A stretch of DNA of 64,000 nucleotides from assembly GCA_030656215.1 (NCBI GenBank), contig JAUSOD010000091.1:1-64000 (forward strand), given 5' to 3'. Under the pieces are notes generated by a model. The model did no database searches, was not told the origin of the DNA, and was given only the letters and a program-made list of their open reading frames with translations. The translations under genes were made by a program, and so were the position numbers. Shown here in pieces: positions 45,762 to 55,490 of this stretch. How positions within the stretch are numbered: the first letter of the stretch is position 1; each line of letters opens with the position of its first letter. The DNA comes from Azoarcus sp. Its GTDB lineage: Bacteria > Pseudomonadota > Gammaproteobacteria > Burkholderiales > Rhodocyclaceae.

Positions 45762-45908
45762 AGCTTCTGTGAAGTCGCTCTCATGATTTTCGTGAGGTGA
45801 ATCCGGCCATTCGACAGATGCCGCAGGCACCCGGAGCAGCTAGAGTTCAGGCATCCCGCCCGTCGGACGCCGACGAAAGCTCAACCCACGCAAGATCAGG
45901 AATCCACC

Positions 45909-48017
45909 ATGCGCTGCCGCCGCCCCCAGCCCGCCCCGCTCGCCCTCATGCTCGCCGCGATGATTGCCGTACCGGTCGCATCACAGGCGCAGGAAAAGAC
46001 ACTGGGCACGGTGGTCATCACCGGCAGCCGGATCGAGGTTTCGCCCTTCGATGTGCCGTATTCGGTCGAGGGTGTGCAGTTGAACGAAAACGGCACCGAG
46101 GGTCTGCGGGTGAATGTGTCGGAGGTGCTCTCCGGCGTGCCCGGCGTGGTCGTGCAGAACCGCCAGAACTACGCCCAGGACCTGCAGATCTCGGTGCGCG
46201 GCTTCGGCGCCCGCGCCGCCTTCGGGGTGCGCGGGGTCAAGCTGATCGCCGACGGCATCCCCGCCTCCACCCCGGACGGGCAGGGCCAGGCCGCCACCTT
46301 CAACCTCGACACCGCCGAGCGCATCGAGGTGCTGCGCGGGCCCTTCGCCACCATCTACGGCAACCATGCCGGCGGCGTGATCCAGCTCTTCTCGCGCGAT
46401 GGCAAGGGCACGCCCCGGGTGCGCGGCGGGCTGTTCGGCGGCGATCACGGCACGCTCAAGATCGACATCGGTGCCGAGGGCGAGAAGAATGGCATCGGCT
46501 ACGTGCTCGACGCCTCACACTTCGAAACCGACGGCGAGCGCCGCTACAGCGCGGTCGAACGCGACCAGGGCTTTGCCAAGATCACCCTGGCACCGGACAC
46601 GGACAGCAAGCTGACCCTGATCGCCAGCGGCCTGCGCCAGCCCGATACCGAAGATCCGCTGGGCATCACCTGGGACACCTACCAGCGTGATGAAACAGAC
46701 GTCGAAACCGTTGCCCTTCAATTCCGCACACGCAAGAGCATCGAACATATGCAGGGTGGCGCGGTGTACGAGCGTCGCTTCGGCGAGGACCGATTGCAGG
46801 TGCAAGCCTACGCCGGGCAGCGCAGCGTGATCCAGTACCAGTCCATCCCCACCGGGCCGCAGACACCGATCACCCACCCCGGCGGCATCATCGCCTTCGA
46901 TCGTGACTTTCATGGCGTGGGCGCACGCTGGATCGCCCAACGCACGCTCGGCCCCGGCAAACTGACCGTGACCACCGGCCTCGACTACGACCGTTCGGAA
47001 GACGACCGCCAGGGCTACCAGAACTTCATCGGCACCACGCTGGGAGTCAAGGGCGCGCTGCGTCGCGACGAGACCGACACCGTGACCAGCCTCGACCCCT
47101 ATGTGCAGGCGAGCTGGCAGCAAGGCAAGTGGGATTGGACGCTGGGGCTGCGCCACAGCAATGTCGAGTTCGAGGTGGACGACCATTTCATCGTCGGCGC
47201 CAACGGCGACGACAGCGGCTCGGTGCGCTACCGCAAGACCACGCCTGCGATCGGCGTGCTCTACCGGGTGACGCCGCTGCTCAACATATATGCCAGCGCC
47301 GGCACCGGTTTCGAGACCCCGACCCTGGGCGAACTGTCCTACTCGCCCGCGGGCGGATTCAACTTCGGCCTCAAACCCTCGACCAGCCGCCAGTTTGAAC
47401 TGGGGCTCAAGGCCTACACCGGCGAAAGCACCCGGATCAATGCGGCCGTGTTCCAGATCAACACCGACGACGAAATCGTGGTGGCGGGAGCGGCGGGCGG
47501 TCGGACCACCTACGCCAACGCCGGCAAGACCCTGCGCCAGGGTCTGGAACTGGCGGCCGAAACCGAATTCTCCCGTAACCTGAGTGCGCGTGGCGCGCTG
47601 ACCGTGATGCGGGCAGAGTACGACGAGGCCTTCGTCACCGGCTCCGGCGCAAGCGCCACCACCATCCCCAAGGGCAATCGCATCCCGGGCGTACCTGCCG
47701 TCTCGGCCTACGCCGAACTCGCCTGGAAGCCGGTTGCCGGCCTCACTACGGCCATCGAGACGGTCTATCGGAGCAAGGTCGAGGTCAACGACCTGAACAG
47801 CGATCGCGCGGCGCCGGCCTACACCCTGGTCAATCTACGTCTCGGCGCCGAGCAGCAGTCCGGCCCATGGACTTTCAGCCAGTTGCTGCGCCTGGACAAC
47901 CTGTTCGACCGCAAGCACATCGGCTCGGTGATTGTCGGCGATCGCAACGGCCGCTACTACGAACCCGGCCCCGGCCGCAACGTGTATGGTGGCGTTCGTG
48001 CCACCTACCGGTTCTGA
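45909..48017 (+). CDS. TonB-dependent receptor, PqqU/YncD-like
   Basis: VSEVLSGVPGVVVQNRQNYAQDLQISVRGFGARAAFGVRGVKLIADGIPASTPDGQGQ and QYQSIPTGPQTPITHPGGII closely resemble E. coli YncD/PqqU as recalled. Confidence 0.85.
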   Translation: MRCRRPQPAPLALMLAAMIAVPVASQAQEKTLGTVVITGSRIEVSPFDVPYSVEGVQLNENGTEGLRVNVSEVLSGVPGVVVQNRQNYAQDLQISVRGFGARAAFGVRGVKLIADGIPASTPDGQGQAATFNLDTAERIEVLRGPFATIYGNHAGGVIQLFSRDGKGTPRVRGGLFGGDHGTLKIDIGAEGEKNGIGYVLDASHFETDGERRYSAVERDQGFAKITLAPDTDSKLTLIASGLRQPDTEDPLGITWDTYQRDETDVETVALQFRTRKSIEHMQGGAVYERRFGEDRLQVQAYAGQRSVIQYQSIPTGPQTPITHPGGIIAFDRDFHGVGARWIAQRTLGPGKLTVTTGLDYDRSEDDRQGYQNFIGTTLGVKGALRRDETDTVTSLDPYVQASWQQGKWDWTLGLRHSNVEFEVDDHFIVGANGDDSGSVRYRKTTPAIGVLYRVTPLLNIYASAGTGFETPTLGELSYSPAGGFNFGLKPSTSRQFELGLKAYTGESTRINAAVFQINTDDEIVVAGAAGGRTTYANAGKTLRQGLELAAETEFSRNLSARGALTVMRAEYDEAFVTGSGASATTIPKGNRIPGVPAVSAYAELAWKPVAGLTTAIETVYRSKVEVNDLNSDRAAPAYTLVNLRLGAEQQSGPWTFSQLLRLDNLFDRKHIGSVIVGDRNGRYYEPGPGRNVYGGVRATYRF

Positions 48018-48021
48018 ACCC

Positions 48022-48525
48022 ATGCCCCTTCGCCCTGCCGCACCGCGCCACCAGGCATTCGCCGCCCTGGTGGCGTTTGTATTGATGCTGCCGGCGACGG
48101 CAGGTGCTGACAGCCCGGTCGTGACCGAGGTCGCTGGCGCCACCTTCCACGACATCAACACCGCGCTGGTCGACGCGATCGCAGACGAGGGCATCGGCGC
48201 CCCCTCGGTCAGCCATTTTGGCAGCATGCTAGCGCGCACCGCCGCCGACCTCGGCCACCGCCCCGACTTTTACGCCGATGCGCAGATCCACACCTTCTGC
48301 AGTGCCGCCATCGCGGCCCGGCTGGCAGCCGAATCGGCGCACAACATCGCGCTGTGCCCGCTGTCGATTGCGGTCTATCGAGTACTCGAGAAGCCGCACA
48401 CCATCTACCTGAGCTATCGACGCAGTGCCCCCTCCCCCGGCGGTGAGGCCGCCAACGCGCTGCTACAGCGCATCGTGCAGCGCGCCGCCGAGCAGTTTGG
48501 CACCCCGTCCCCCCGCCCACGGTGA
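48022..48525 (+). CDS. DUF302-like exported protein
   Basis: Signal peptide; FHDINTALVDAIADEGI...IALCPLSIAVYRV. Confidence 0.7.
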   Translation: MPLRPAAPRHQAFAALVAFVLMLPATAGADSPVVTEVAGATFHDINTALVDAIADEGIGAPSVSHFGSMLARTAADLGHRPDFYADAQIHTFCSAAIAARLAAESAHNIALCPLSIAVYRVLEKPHTIYLSYRRSAPSPGGEAANALLQRIVQRAAEQFGTPSPRPR

Positions 48526-48599
48526 GCGTTCCGGCGCCCCGATCTCCGATTGCACACCCCACCGCTTCCGCGCCAGGAGGCTGTCGGACTTGAGGCCGA

Positions 48600-48932
48600 T
48601 CAGGATGTTGAAGGCTGCAAAGCAATGACGGCCATCCCCACCAACGCGATTGCCGCGCCCGAGACATCCCAGCGCGTCAGCGAGACGCCACCGACAACGC
48701 GCAGCCAAACCAGTGCAGCCGCGATGTACATACCGCCGTACGCGGCATATGTCCTACCGGCCGCCGTGGGGTGCAGTGTCAGAAGCCAAGCAAATAACGC
48801 CAACGAAACGGCTGCCGGCAGCAGGAGATAAAGGCTCTTTCCCTGCTTGAGAACCAGCCATGGCAGGTAGCAGCCGATGATCTCGGCTAACGCCGTGACG
48901 GCGAACAACAGACTCAGACGCAGCAGTTCCAC
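48600..48932 (-). CDS. UPF0060/YnfA-family membrane protein
   Basis: [20 protein letters not shown]...[24 protein letters not shown]. Confidence 0.93.
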   Translation of the reverse strand: MELLRLSLLFAVTALAEIIGCYLPWLVLKQGKSLYLLLPAAVSLALFAWLLTLHPTAAGRTYAAYGGMYIAAALVWLRVVGGVSLTRWDVSGAAIALVGMAVIALQPSTS

Positions 48933-49084
48933 AACAAACCTCGATGCAATATCGGGGGTATTTTGTCACAGGCTTCGATAAGCTCGTCTGGTCGGGAAGG
49001 CGGTCGGACCTACCCGCCGACTGCGGCTTGCAAGGCGCCAATGCTCGCACCGACTCCGCCGGCGGCGTTTGCCGGGCACGCAAC

Positions 49085-49414
49085 TCAGCTCACCAGCGCG
49101 GAGATGAAGTGTGCCGCCTCCTCGCGGTTATAGAAGCGGGTGGCAAGCACGAAACCCGCAATCACCGAGGCCTTCACCGCCGCGATACGGCCGGAGGACG
49201 AGCGGGCCACGACGAGTTCGTCGGGCAGGCCGTCGAGCACATGGATGGGGGCCGGGCGGCCGTCGGCAAAGCGCGACTCGTACACGGTGTGCGTATCGAT
49301 ATCCATGAACGCCGGCCGAAATCCGCACGGACGATTTTCTTCACTGCGCCCACCAGTTCCCATGAACTCCTGGTTCTGGCGCTGCAGTTGCGTGGTGTTG
49401 AGTAGGGTTTGCAT
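49085..49414 (-). CDS. Hypothetical protein
   Basis: MQTLLNTTQLQRQNQEFMG...; GGAGGC upstream of ATG 49414. Confidence 0.5.
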   Translation of the reverse strand: MQTLLNTTQLQRQNQEFMGTGGRSEENRPCGFRPAFMDIDTHTVYESRFADGRPAPIHVLDGLPDELVVARSSSGRIAAVKASVIAGFVLATRFYNREEAAHFISALVS

Positions 49415-49799
49415 GATGCTTGCCTCCGCATCAGACTCTAATGGGTTGCCGTACCGTTCCTGCAGCAAGTTCTGCGCCAATGGTCGCGGGTCGGGATTCG
49501 AGGAGACTGGCTATTTCAGGCCGGCGGCGCGAGAGCAAGACGGGCTGCGGGCTCCAGCGGTGAGAAGCAGATGGGGCGAGTCATCCTGGGTAGAAAGCCC
49601 GTGGCGCCTGCCCCTATCCCCGAGGGCAGCATTTGCCACAGCTGTACAGATTTGCGACACCTGGACCGAACACCGTGCAACACCATGAGCGGCAGTGCCC
49701 TGCGCCTGGATCGCCTGCGCAAGACCTGAGTCGCTACACTGCAGTCTTGGCCGACACTTCAATCAGCTCTTCCCTGACCGCCCCCGGACATACCCCCTC

Positions 49800-50171
49800 A
49801 TGTCGCACCCCACGCTTCCCTCCACCGCCTCCGAACGCGGCATCCGCGTCGCACTGATCTTCGCTCTTGCCGCCGAGCGCCTGTCGGCCTTTTACGAGCA
49901 CGGCCAGTGGTTCACCGAGGCACAGGGTGCGACGCTGGCGGCGGACTGGCTGTCACGGTCGAAGCGGCAAATTCCGCTACAGGAACGGCGGGCGCTGTCG
50001 GCACTGAGCGACACCCTCGCGCGCCAGGTTCAGGGCTCGGTGTCACGCGAGGCCGGGCTGTACATTACCCACGAGATGATGGAAGCGCTCGACCCGAACT
50101 ACGAGTCGGACACCGCAAAGACGCTGATGGCGGAGTGCGAGCGCCTGCTGGATGCAGACTCGGCAGATTGA
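49800..50171 (+). CDS. Hypothetical protein
   Basis: MSHPTLPSTASERGIRVALIFALAAERLSAFYEHGQW...; codon bias consistent with coding. Confidence 0.5.
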   Translation: MSHPTLPSTASERGIRVALIFALAAERLSAFYEHGQWFTEAQGATLAADWLSRSKRQIPLQERRALSALSDTLARQVQGSVSREAGLYITHEMMEALDPNYESDTAKTLMAECERLLDADSAD

Positions 50172-50410
50172 TGTGGTGGCTCCACCAGCCCACGTGGGCA
50201 AATCGGCGTGTAACCTGTGCGCCTGGTAAGCGGAGTCAGGCCTTATCGACAAGGGCAGTTGAAGATGGCTCACAGCTCGCTTGGGTATGATCCGTGCCCA
50301 GCACAACCCGGAAGATCCGTGTCGCGCTGGTGTCGCACCAAAGAAAATTAGCGTGACAGTGCGACGCAGTGTCCAACGAGGATTTCTCGGCAAACCCTTG
50401 ATTCCAAAAC

Positions 50411-50438
50411 AAAAAAGCCACTCTAGAGTGGCTTTTTT
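50411..50438 (-). terminator. Palindromic (bidirectional) intrinsic terminator of tRNA-Pro
   Basis: AAAAAAGCCACTCTAGAGTGGCTTTTTT perfect 28-bp palindrome. Confidence 0.88.
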
Positions 50439-50449
50439 GCGGGAATTTG

Positions 50450-50526
50450 TGGTCGGGGAAAGAGGATTCGAACCTCCGGCCCCTGCGTCCCGAACGCAGT
50501 GCTCTACCAGGCTGAGCTATTCCCCG
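50450..50526 (-). tRNA. tRNA-Pro (CGG anticodon), encoded CCA
   Basis: CGGGGAATAGCTCAGCCTGGTAGAGCACTGCGTTCGGGACGCAGGGGCCGGAGGTTCGAATCCTCTTTCCCCGACCA; cloverleaf pairs, loop TTCGGGA. Confidence 0.96.
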
Positions 50527-50573
50527 ACGGTGTTTTTATTATTACTTCTTACTTAACGAAGCCGAAAATTATA

Positions 50574-51626
50574 TCAGTAATTTCTGGCAACTGCAAAGTC
50601 CGATAATTGTAGCAATGCATCCCTGAAAATGGAAGGGGGTAATATCGAAATTGCGTCGATTGCCCTTTGTGCTTCGTCCCGGGCATGGCGTCTGGCCTCG
50701 TCCAGCGCTCCGGTGGCCTGGATCGCGGCGAGCACCACGGCGAAATCGTCGCGACCGCCGTTCTCGATGGCACCGCGCACCACTGCCGCCTGTTCGGGCG
50801 TGCCATGCTGCATGACGTGGATCAGCGGCAGCGTGGGCTTGCCTTCGGCAAGATCGTCGCCGAGATGCTTGCCGGTTTCGGCCTCATCGGCTGAATAGTC
50901 GAGCACGTCGTCGATGATCTGGAAAGCGGTGCCTAGATGCATGCCGAATGCGGCAAGACGTTGCTCGGTGGCCTCGTCGGCACCCGACAGAATTCCGCCC
51001 AGGCGCGCGGCGGCCTCGAACAGCTTCGCAGTCTTGTAGCGAATGACCCGCAGGTAATCCTCGATCTCGACATCGGCATTGTGGCAGTTGAGCAACTGCA
51101 GCACTTCGCCCTCGGCAATGACGTTGGTCGCATCCGACAACACCTGCATCACGCGCATGTTGTCGACGCCGACCATCATCTGGAACGCACGGGAATACAG
51201 AAAGTCGCCGACCAGCACCGAGGCCGGATTGCCGAACAGCGCATTGGCGGTCTTGTTGCCGCGCCGCAGGTCAGACTCGTCGACCACGTCGTCGTGCAGC
51301 AGGGTCGCGGTATGAATGAACTCCACGACAGCGGCCAGCTCGTGGTGCTGGGTGCCGCGATAGCCCATGGCGCCGGCGGTGAACAGCACCAGCGCCGGGC
51401 GCAGGCGTTTGCCACCGCTGTGGATGATGTACTCCGCCACCTGTCGAATCAGGACCACATCGGAATGAAGTCGCAGGCGGATGACCGCATCCACGGCATG
51501 CATGTCGGCGGCGATAGGCGCAAATAGCTGCTGGGCTGACAAGGCGGGACGCTCTCGGAAAAAACGGGATGGTAGGGGGGCGCTGCAACCGGCGTCAACA
51601 CGGACAGCGGATTGTTCCACCGACAC
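50574..51626 (-). CDS. ispB: Polyprenyl (octaprenyl) diphosphate synthase; start uncertain
   Basis: GGKRLRPALVLFTAGAMGY, HDDVVDESDLRRG, FQIIDDVLDYSAD; N-terminus probably shorter. Confidence 0.9.
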   Translation of the reverse strand: MSVEQSAVRVDAGCSAPLPSRFFRERPALSAQQLFAPIAADMHAVDAVIRLRLHSDVVLIRQVAEYIIHSGGKRLRPALVLFTAGAMGYRGTQHHELAAVVEFIHTATLLHDDVVDESDLRRGNKTANALFGNPASVLVGDFLYSRAFQMMVGVDNMRVMQVLSDATNVIAEGEVLQLLNCHNADVEIEDYLRVIRYKTAKLFEAAARLGGILSGADEATEQRLAAFGMHLGTAFQIIDDVLDYSADEAETGKHLGDDLAEGKPTLPLIHVMQHGTPEQAAVVRGAIENGGRDDFAVVLAAIQATGALDEARRHARDEAQRAIDAISILPPSIFRDALLQLSDFAVARNY

Positions 51627-51638
51627 AACAGGACCGGC

Positions 51639-52388
51639 TCAGGCCGCGGGCATATCCGCCTCACGCACCCGGTCCGGTCGATCGGTGATTACGCTGCCTA
51701 CGCCCTGCGCCAGCAAGGCCTGGGCACGTGCGGCATCGTTCTCGGTATAAACCGCCATGTGGTAGCCGGCCGCATGCACGGATTCGATCTGCGCTGCAGT
51801 CAAGGTCCGCGATCGCGCGTGTATCGCGTGCACACCAAGTGCGGCGGCACGGTCGCACCAGTTGTCGGGTAGTTCTTCAACCAGCAACCCGTAAATCGCG
51901 CCAGGCATGACTTCCCTTGCTGCGGCGATGGCGATGTCGGAAAACGACGACAGAACCAGCCTGGGCAACTCGATGCCATGACGCGTCCGCAACAACTCTG
52001 CCACCACCCGGCCAGTCAAGTTTTCGTGCCCGGTGGCCGGCTTGAGTTCGAGGTTCACGGCAAGCTCGAGCGCCACACATCGATCGAGCGCCGCGTCCAG
52101 CGTGGGCAGGCCTTCTCCGGCAAACCGCGAGGAAAACCAGCTACCGGCATCCAGCAAGCGCAGCTGAGCAAGTGCAGTTTCGGCAACCGGCCCGTGCCCG
52201 TTGGTGGTGCGATCGAGGGTTTCGTCATGAATCAGGACGGCTTGCCCATCGGCGCTGAGCATGACGTCGAACTCGACCCCACGGCAAGCGCAGGCTGCCG
52301 CCGCGTCGAGCCCGGCCAGCGTATTCTCCGGTGCAAGTTGGCCGCCACAACGATGCGCCAGCACCCGCGGCAACGGCCAGGCGTGCAT
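51639..52388 (-). CDS. ugpQ: Glycerophosphodiester phosphodiesterase
   Basis: LAHRCGGQLAPENTLAGLDAA, EFDVMLSADGQAVLIHDETLDRTTNG, NLELKP. Confidence 0.92.
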   Translation of the reverse strand: MHAWPLPRVLAHRCGGQLAPENTLAGLDAAAACACRGVEFDVMLSADGQAVLIHDETLDRTTNGHGPVAETALAQLRLLDAGSWFSSRFAGEGLPTLDAALDRCVALELAVNLELKPATGHENLTGRVVAELLRTRHGIELPRLVLSSFSDIAIAAAREVMPGAIYGLLVEELPDNWCDRAAALGVHAIHARSRTLTAAQIESVHAAGYHMAVYTENDAARAQALLAQGVGSVITDRPDRVREADMPAA

Positions 52389-52393
52389 CGGAC

Positions 52394-53695
52394 TCAGCCG
52401 CCGGAGGCGCGAACCACCGCCTCGTCGAGCGCCTCCTTGGCGGCCTTGCGATCGGCCCACACTGCACTGAGTTCCTCGTCGAGGATGCGGCGCACCTTCT
52501 GCCGCTCCACCGAGGGCTGCGAGACCGAGTCACCCGTCACCGGCTTGTTGGAAAGCTGACCGACGGCCACATTGACGTTCTCGAGATCGTCACCGAGCAG
52601 TTCGCTGCGTGAGGCGAGCAAACCGGCCCGATTGAGCGGCAGATATCCGGTTTCCCGCTGCCAGGCAACCTGGTTCTCGGCTTGCAGCCAGAAACTGACG
52701 AATCGTGCGACGCCCTTGTACTCGGCCGGCTTCTTGCCCGCGGAAACCCACATCGCGGGACCGTCGGCCAGGGTGTTCTGCGGCGCACCGGGGAAGTCGT
52801 CATAGAAGGGCAGTCGGACCACGCCGACATCGATATCGCCCTTGCGGCGGAAGTCGGTCCAGCTGTCGGAGGGCGCCGCAATGACCGCACACTCGCCACT
52901 GGTAAAGCGCTGCTCGGCCTCGCCGCTGCGATCGAACACATGCAGATAACGTGCGCGGTGCCAACTGGCCATCATCGCCACGTGCTTGACCTGAAACATG
53001 CCGTTGAACGAGGGAGCCAGCACCTTGCCGCGCATGGCGGCAACGGGTTCGTTATGCCAGGCGCTCAGATTCTCGACCATGACGCGACCGGGCTCGGACA
53101 CCGTGTACGGGCAGGTATGGCCGGCGTCGGCAAGACGCCCGAGCACGTTCTGCAGATCGAACCAGGTCGCCGTACTGGTGGTTTCCGGATTCATCCCGGC
53201 GCGGCGCAAGGCATCACGGTTCAGATACAGCACCGGGGTCGACAGGCCGATCGGCAAGGCCAGCAACTGCCCTTTCGCATCCACCGGGGTGCGCGTCATC
53301 ATGGCCGGCGGACGCAGCGTCTGTAGCGCCCCGCCCGCTTCCTTCATCAGGGCATGCAGCGGTTTGAAGCGGGGCTTGCCGACGAGGAAGTTCTCTTCAT
53401 CCTCACCCTCGAGAATCAACAGATGGGGAGCACTGGGCGAACGCCAGTCGCGCTCCGCGAGCACCACCTGGTACTCCTTGCTTTGCGCATTGAACCGTTC
53501 GACCAGCGCATTCAGGGACTCGGCACGTTCTGCCGGCAGGCGGTGGAAGAGCTCGATCTGCTGAATCACGACCGGCTTTGTCGCGACCGGCTTCGGGGTT
53601 GCAGCCGTCACTGCGGCGGTGCTCAGGGACAGCACGGCGGCCGCACCCAGATTCAGGGCAGTGCACAATCCGGCGCTCGAAAAAAATGATCGCAT
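52394..53695 (-). CDS. ABC transporter extracellular substrate-binding protein, UgpB-like
   Basis: Signal peptide; ALVERFNAQSKEYQVVL, LPIGLSTPVLYLNRDALRRAGMNPE, adjacent to ugpQ. Confidence 0.85.
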   Translation of the reverse strand: MRSFFSSAGLCTALNLGAAAVLSLSTAAVTAATPKPVATKPVVIQQIELFHRLPAERAESLNALVERFNAQSKEYQVVLAERDWRSPSAPHLLILEGEDEENFLVGKPRFKPLHALMKEAGGALQTLRPPAMMTRTPVDAKGQLLALPIGLSTPVLYLNRDALRRAGMNPETTSTATWFDLQNVLGRLADAGHTCPYTVSEPGRVMVENLSAWHNEPVAAMRGKVLAPSFNGMFQVKHVAMMASWHRARYLHVFDRSGEAEQRFTSGECAVIAAPSDSWTDFRRKGDIDVGVVRLPFYDDFPGAPQNTLADGPAMWVSAGKKPAEYKGVARFVSFWLQAENQVAWQRETGYLPLNRAGLLASRSELLGDDLENVNVAVGQLSNKPVTGDSVSQPSVERQKVRRILDEELSAVWADRKAAKEALDEAVVRASGG

Positions 53696-53889
53696 GGGGT
53701 GTAGTTCTCTCACAAACGGGATGGGGCCGCGATCCGCCGGAACGGAGGTCATCAGCAATTGCTGAATTATAGGCGTGCCGTGTGAGAAGTTCGTGAAGCT
53801 GTTCAAACGGTCTGCAAGAACGGGGGCGGTTCAAGTTTTCTGCAGAATTGACGTTAAGCTTCTCAACATACCTCCCACGCGGCTCCATC

Positions 53890-54285
53890 ATGCGCAAGAC
53901 CATCCGCCTTCTGCTCCTGACTGCACTGCTTCCCTTGCTCTCCGGCTGCGACCAACTGGCTGATCTGCTCGAACTGCCCAACCCGGCACGCGACGCGGCC
54001 AAGGCCGAGGCGGAGGGCCAGGCCATCGGGGGCGCCTGCCGACATGCCGGTCGCCCCCTGGAAGACTGTTACACACTCAACCCCGGGGCACAGAAGGCGG
54101 CCGTGTTTGCCGGCTGGCGGTCGATGAACGACTACATGATGGAACACAAGCTGACGGAGGTGCCGTCACGGCTGCAAGCCCAGGGCAAGGACTCGATGCC
54201 GCCGGAGCCAACCGAGGCGCCCGCAGCGGCCACCAAACCCGCTCCAACGCCCGAAGCCCCACGCGCCAGGCCGGCAACGCGCTGA
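53890..54285 (+). CDS. Putative lipoprotein
   Basis: MRKTIRLLLLTALLPLLSGCDQ lipobox. Confidence 0.7.
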   Translation: MRKTIRLLLLTALLPLLSGCDQLADLLELPNPARDAAKAEAEGQAIGGACRHAGRPLEDCYTLNPGAQKAAVFAGWRSMNDYMMEHKLTEVPSRLQAQGKDSMPPEPTEAPAAATKPAPTPEAPRARPATR

Positions 54286-54346
54286 ACCGCGCCCCCCGGT
54301 CACAGACCAGGCGCACGAACTTCGGGCACAAACTCACGGCACAAAC

Positions 54347-55399
54347 TCAAGGCGCAGGATTGGAACAGCGCACGTGAATGGTGTCGATCGCGTCGATGAC
54401 TTCATCGGACAGGACGATAGGCCAGGCATCCAGGTTCTCTTCCAGTTGCAGCACCGAACTGGCCCCGATGATGGTGCTGGCCACGCAGCCCCGCCGATAG
54501 ACGAAGGCCAGCGCCAGTTGGGTGAGACTCAGGCCGTGCTTGCTGGCCAGCGCCGCATACTCGGCGACCGCGGGCTGAACCCCGGCCTTGCTGTAACGCT
54601 GACCGAAACCTTCGAACTCGGTGAGTCGCCCGCGCGCGCCGGGATCCGCCAGATATTTGCCGGTGAGATGCCCGAACGCCAGCGGCGAGTAGGCCAGCAA
54701 ACCCACCTGCTCGCGATGGCAGACCTCTGCCAGACCATACTCGAACACCCGGTTCAACAGACTGTAGGCGTTCTGCGTCGTCAACACCCGCGGCAGCCCG
54801 AACTCCCTCGCCACCCGGACGAACTCCATCACCCCCCACGGGTGCTCGTTCGACAGTCCGACATGACGAAGCTTACCCTCCTCCACCAACTCGGCCAGGG
54901 CCTCCAGCTGGGTGCGAATCGGCGTGCATTCGCGCTCTTTTCCCGGATCGTATTGCCACTGCCCAAACATCGGCTGATTGCGCTCCGGCCAGTGCAACTG
55001 GTAGAGGTCGATGTACTCGGTCTGCAGGCGCCGCAGACTCCCTTCGACTGCGGCGCGAATGTTGGTCCGGTCGAGCGCCGGCGGGCCGCCGCGTATCCAG
55101 CCCATGCTGCGCGCAGGCCCAGCCACCTTGGTCGCCAGCACCACGCTCTCACGCGGCTGGCGGGCCAGCCAGCGACCGACGATGATCTCGGTGGCACCAT
55201 AGGTTTCTGCGCGCGGCGGCACCGAATACATCTCGGCCGTGTCGATGAAGTTCACCCCGCGTTCGAGCGCCAGATCGAGCTGCGAATGGGCATCCGACTC
55301 GCCCGTCTGCTGACCGAAAGTCATGGTACCGAGACACACTGCCGATACCTGCGGCCCGCTCTCTCCGAGCACCCGATAGATCATTTCGTCACTGCTCAT
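54347..55399 (-). CDS. tas: Aldo/keto reductase, Tas-like
   Basis: VCLGTMTFGQQTGESDAHSQLDLALERGVNFIDTAEMYSVPPRAETYG; DLYQLHWPERNQPMFGQ. Confidence 0.9.
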   Translation of the reverse strand: MSSDEMIYRVLGESGPQVSAVCLGTMTFGQQTGESDAHSQLDLALERGVNFIDTAEMYSVPPRAETYGATEIIVGRWLARQPRESVVLATKVAGPARSMGWIRGGPPALDRTNIRAAVEGSLRRLQTEYIDLYQLHWPERNQPMFGQWQYDPGKERECTPIRTQLEALAELVEEGKLRHVGLSNEHPWGVMEFVRVAREFGLPRVLTTQNAYSLLNRVFEYGLAEVCHREQVGLLAYSPLAFGHLTGKYLADPGARGRLTEFEGFGQRYSKAGVQPAVAEYAALASKHGLSLTQLALAFVYRRGCVASTIIGASSVLQLEENLDAWPIVLSDEVIDAIDTIHVRCSNPAP

Positions 55400-55490
55400 C
55401 CACTATTCTCCTGTTGATTCAAGCCGGCGCGACTTATCATGCGTCGCTTCGCATCACCATGATACTTCAGCGCATCTGCGCACTCTGCCC

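Noticed and set aside
50172-50526. tRNA-Pro as an integration site of a mobile island
   Set aside because: No integrase, no repeated 3' tRNA fragment and no foreign gene block next to it; the flanking genes look like ordinary core genes.
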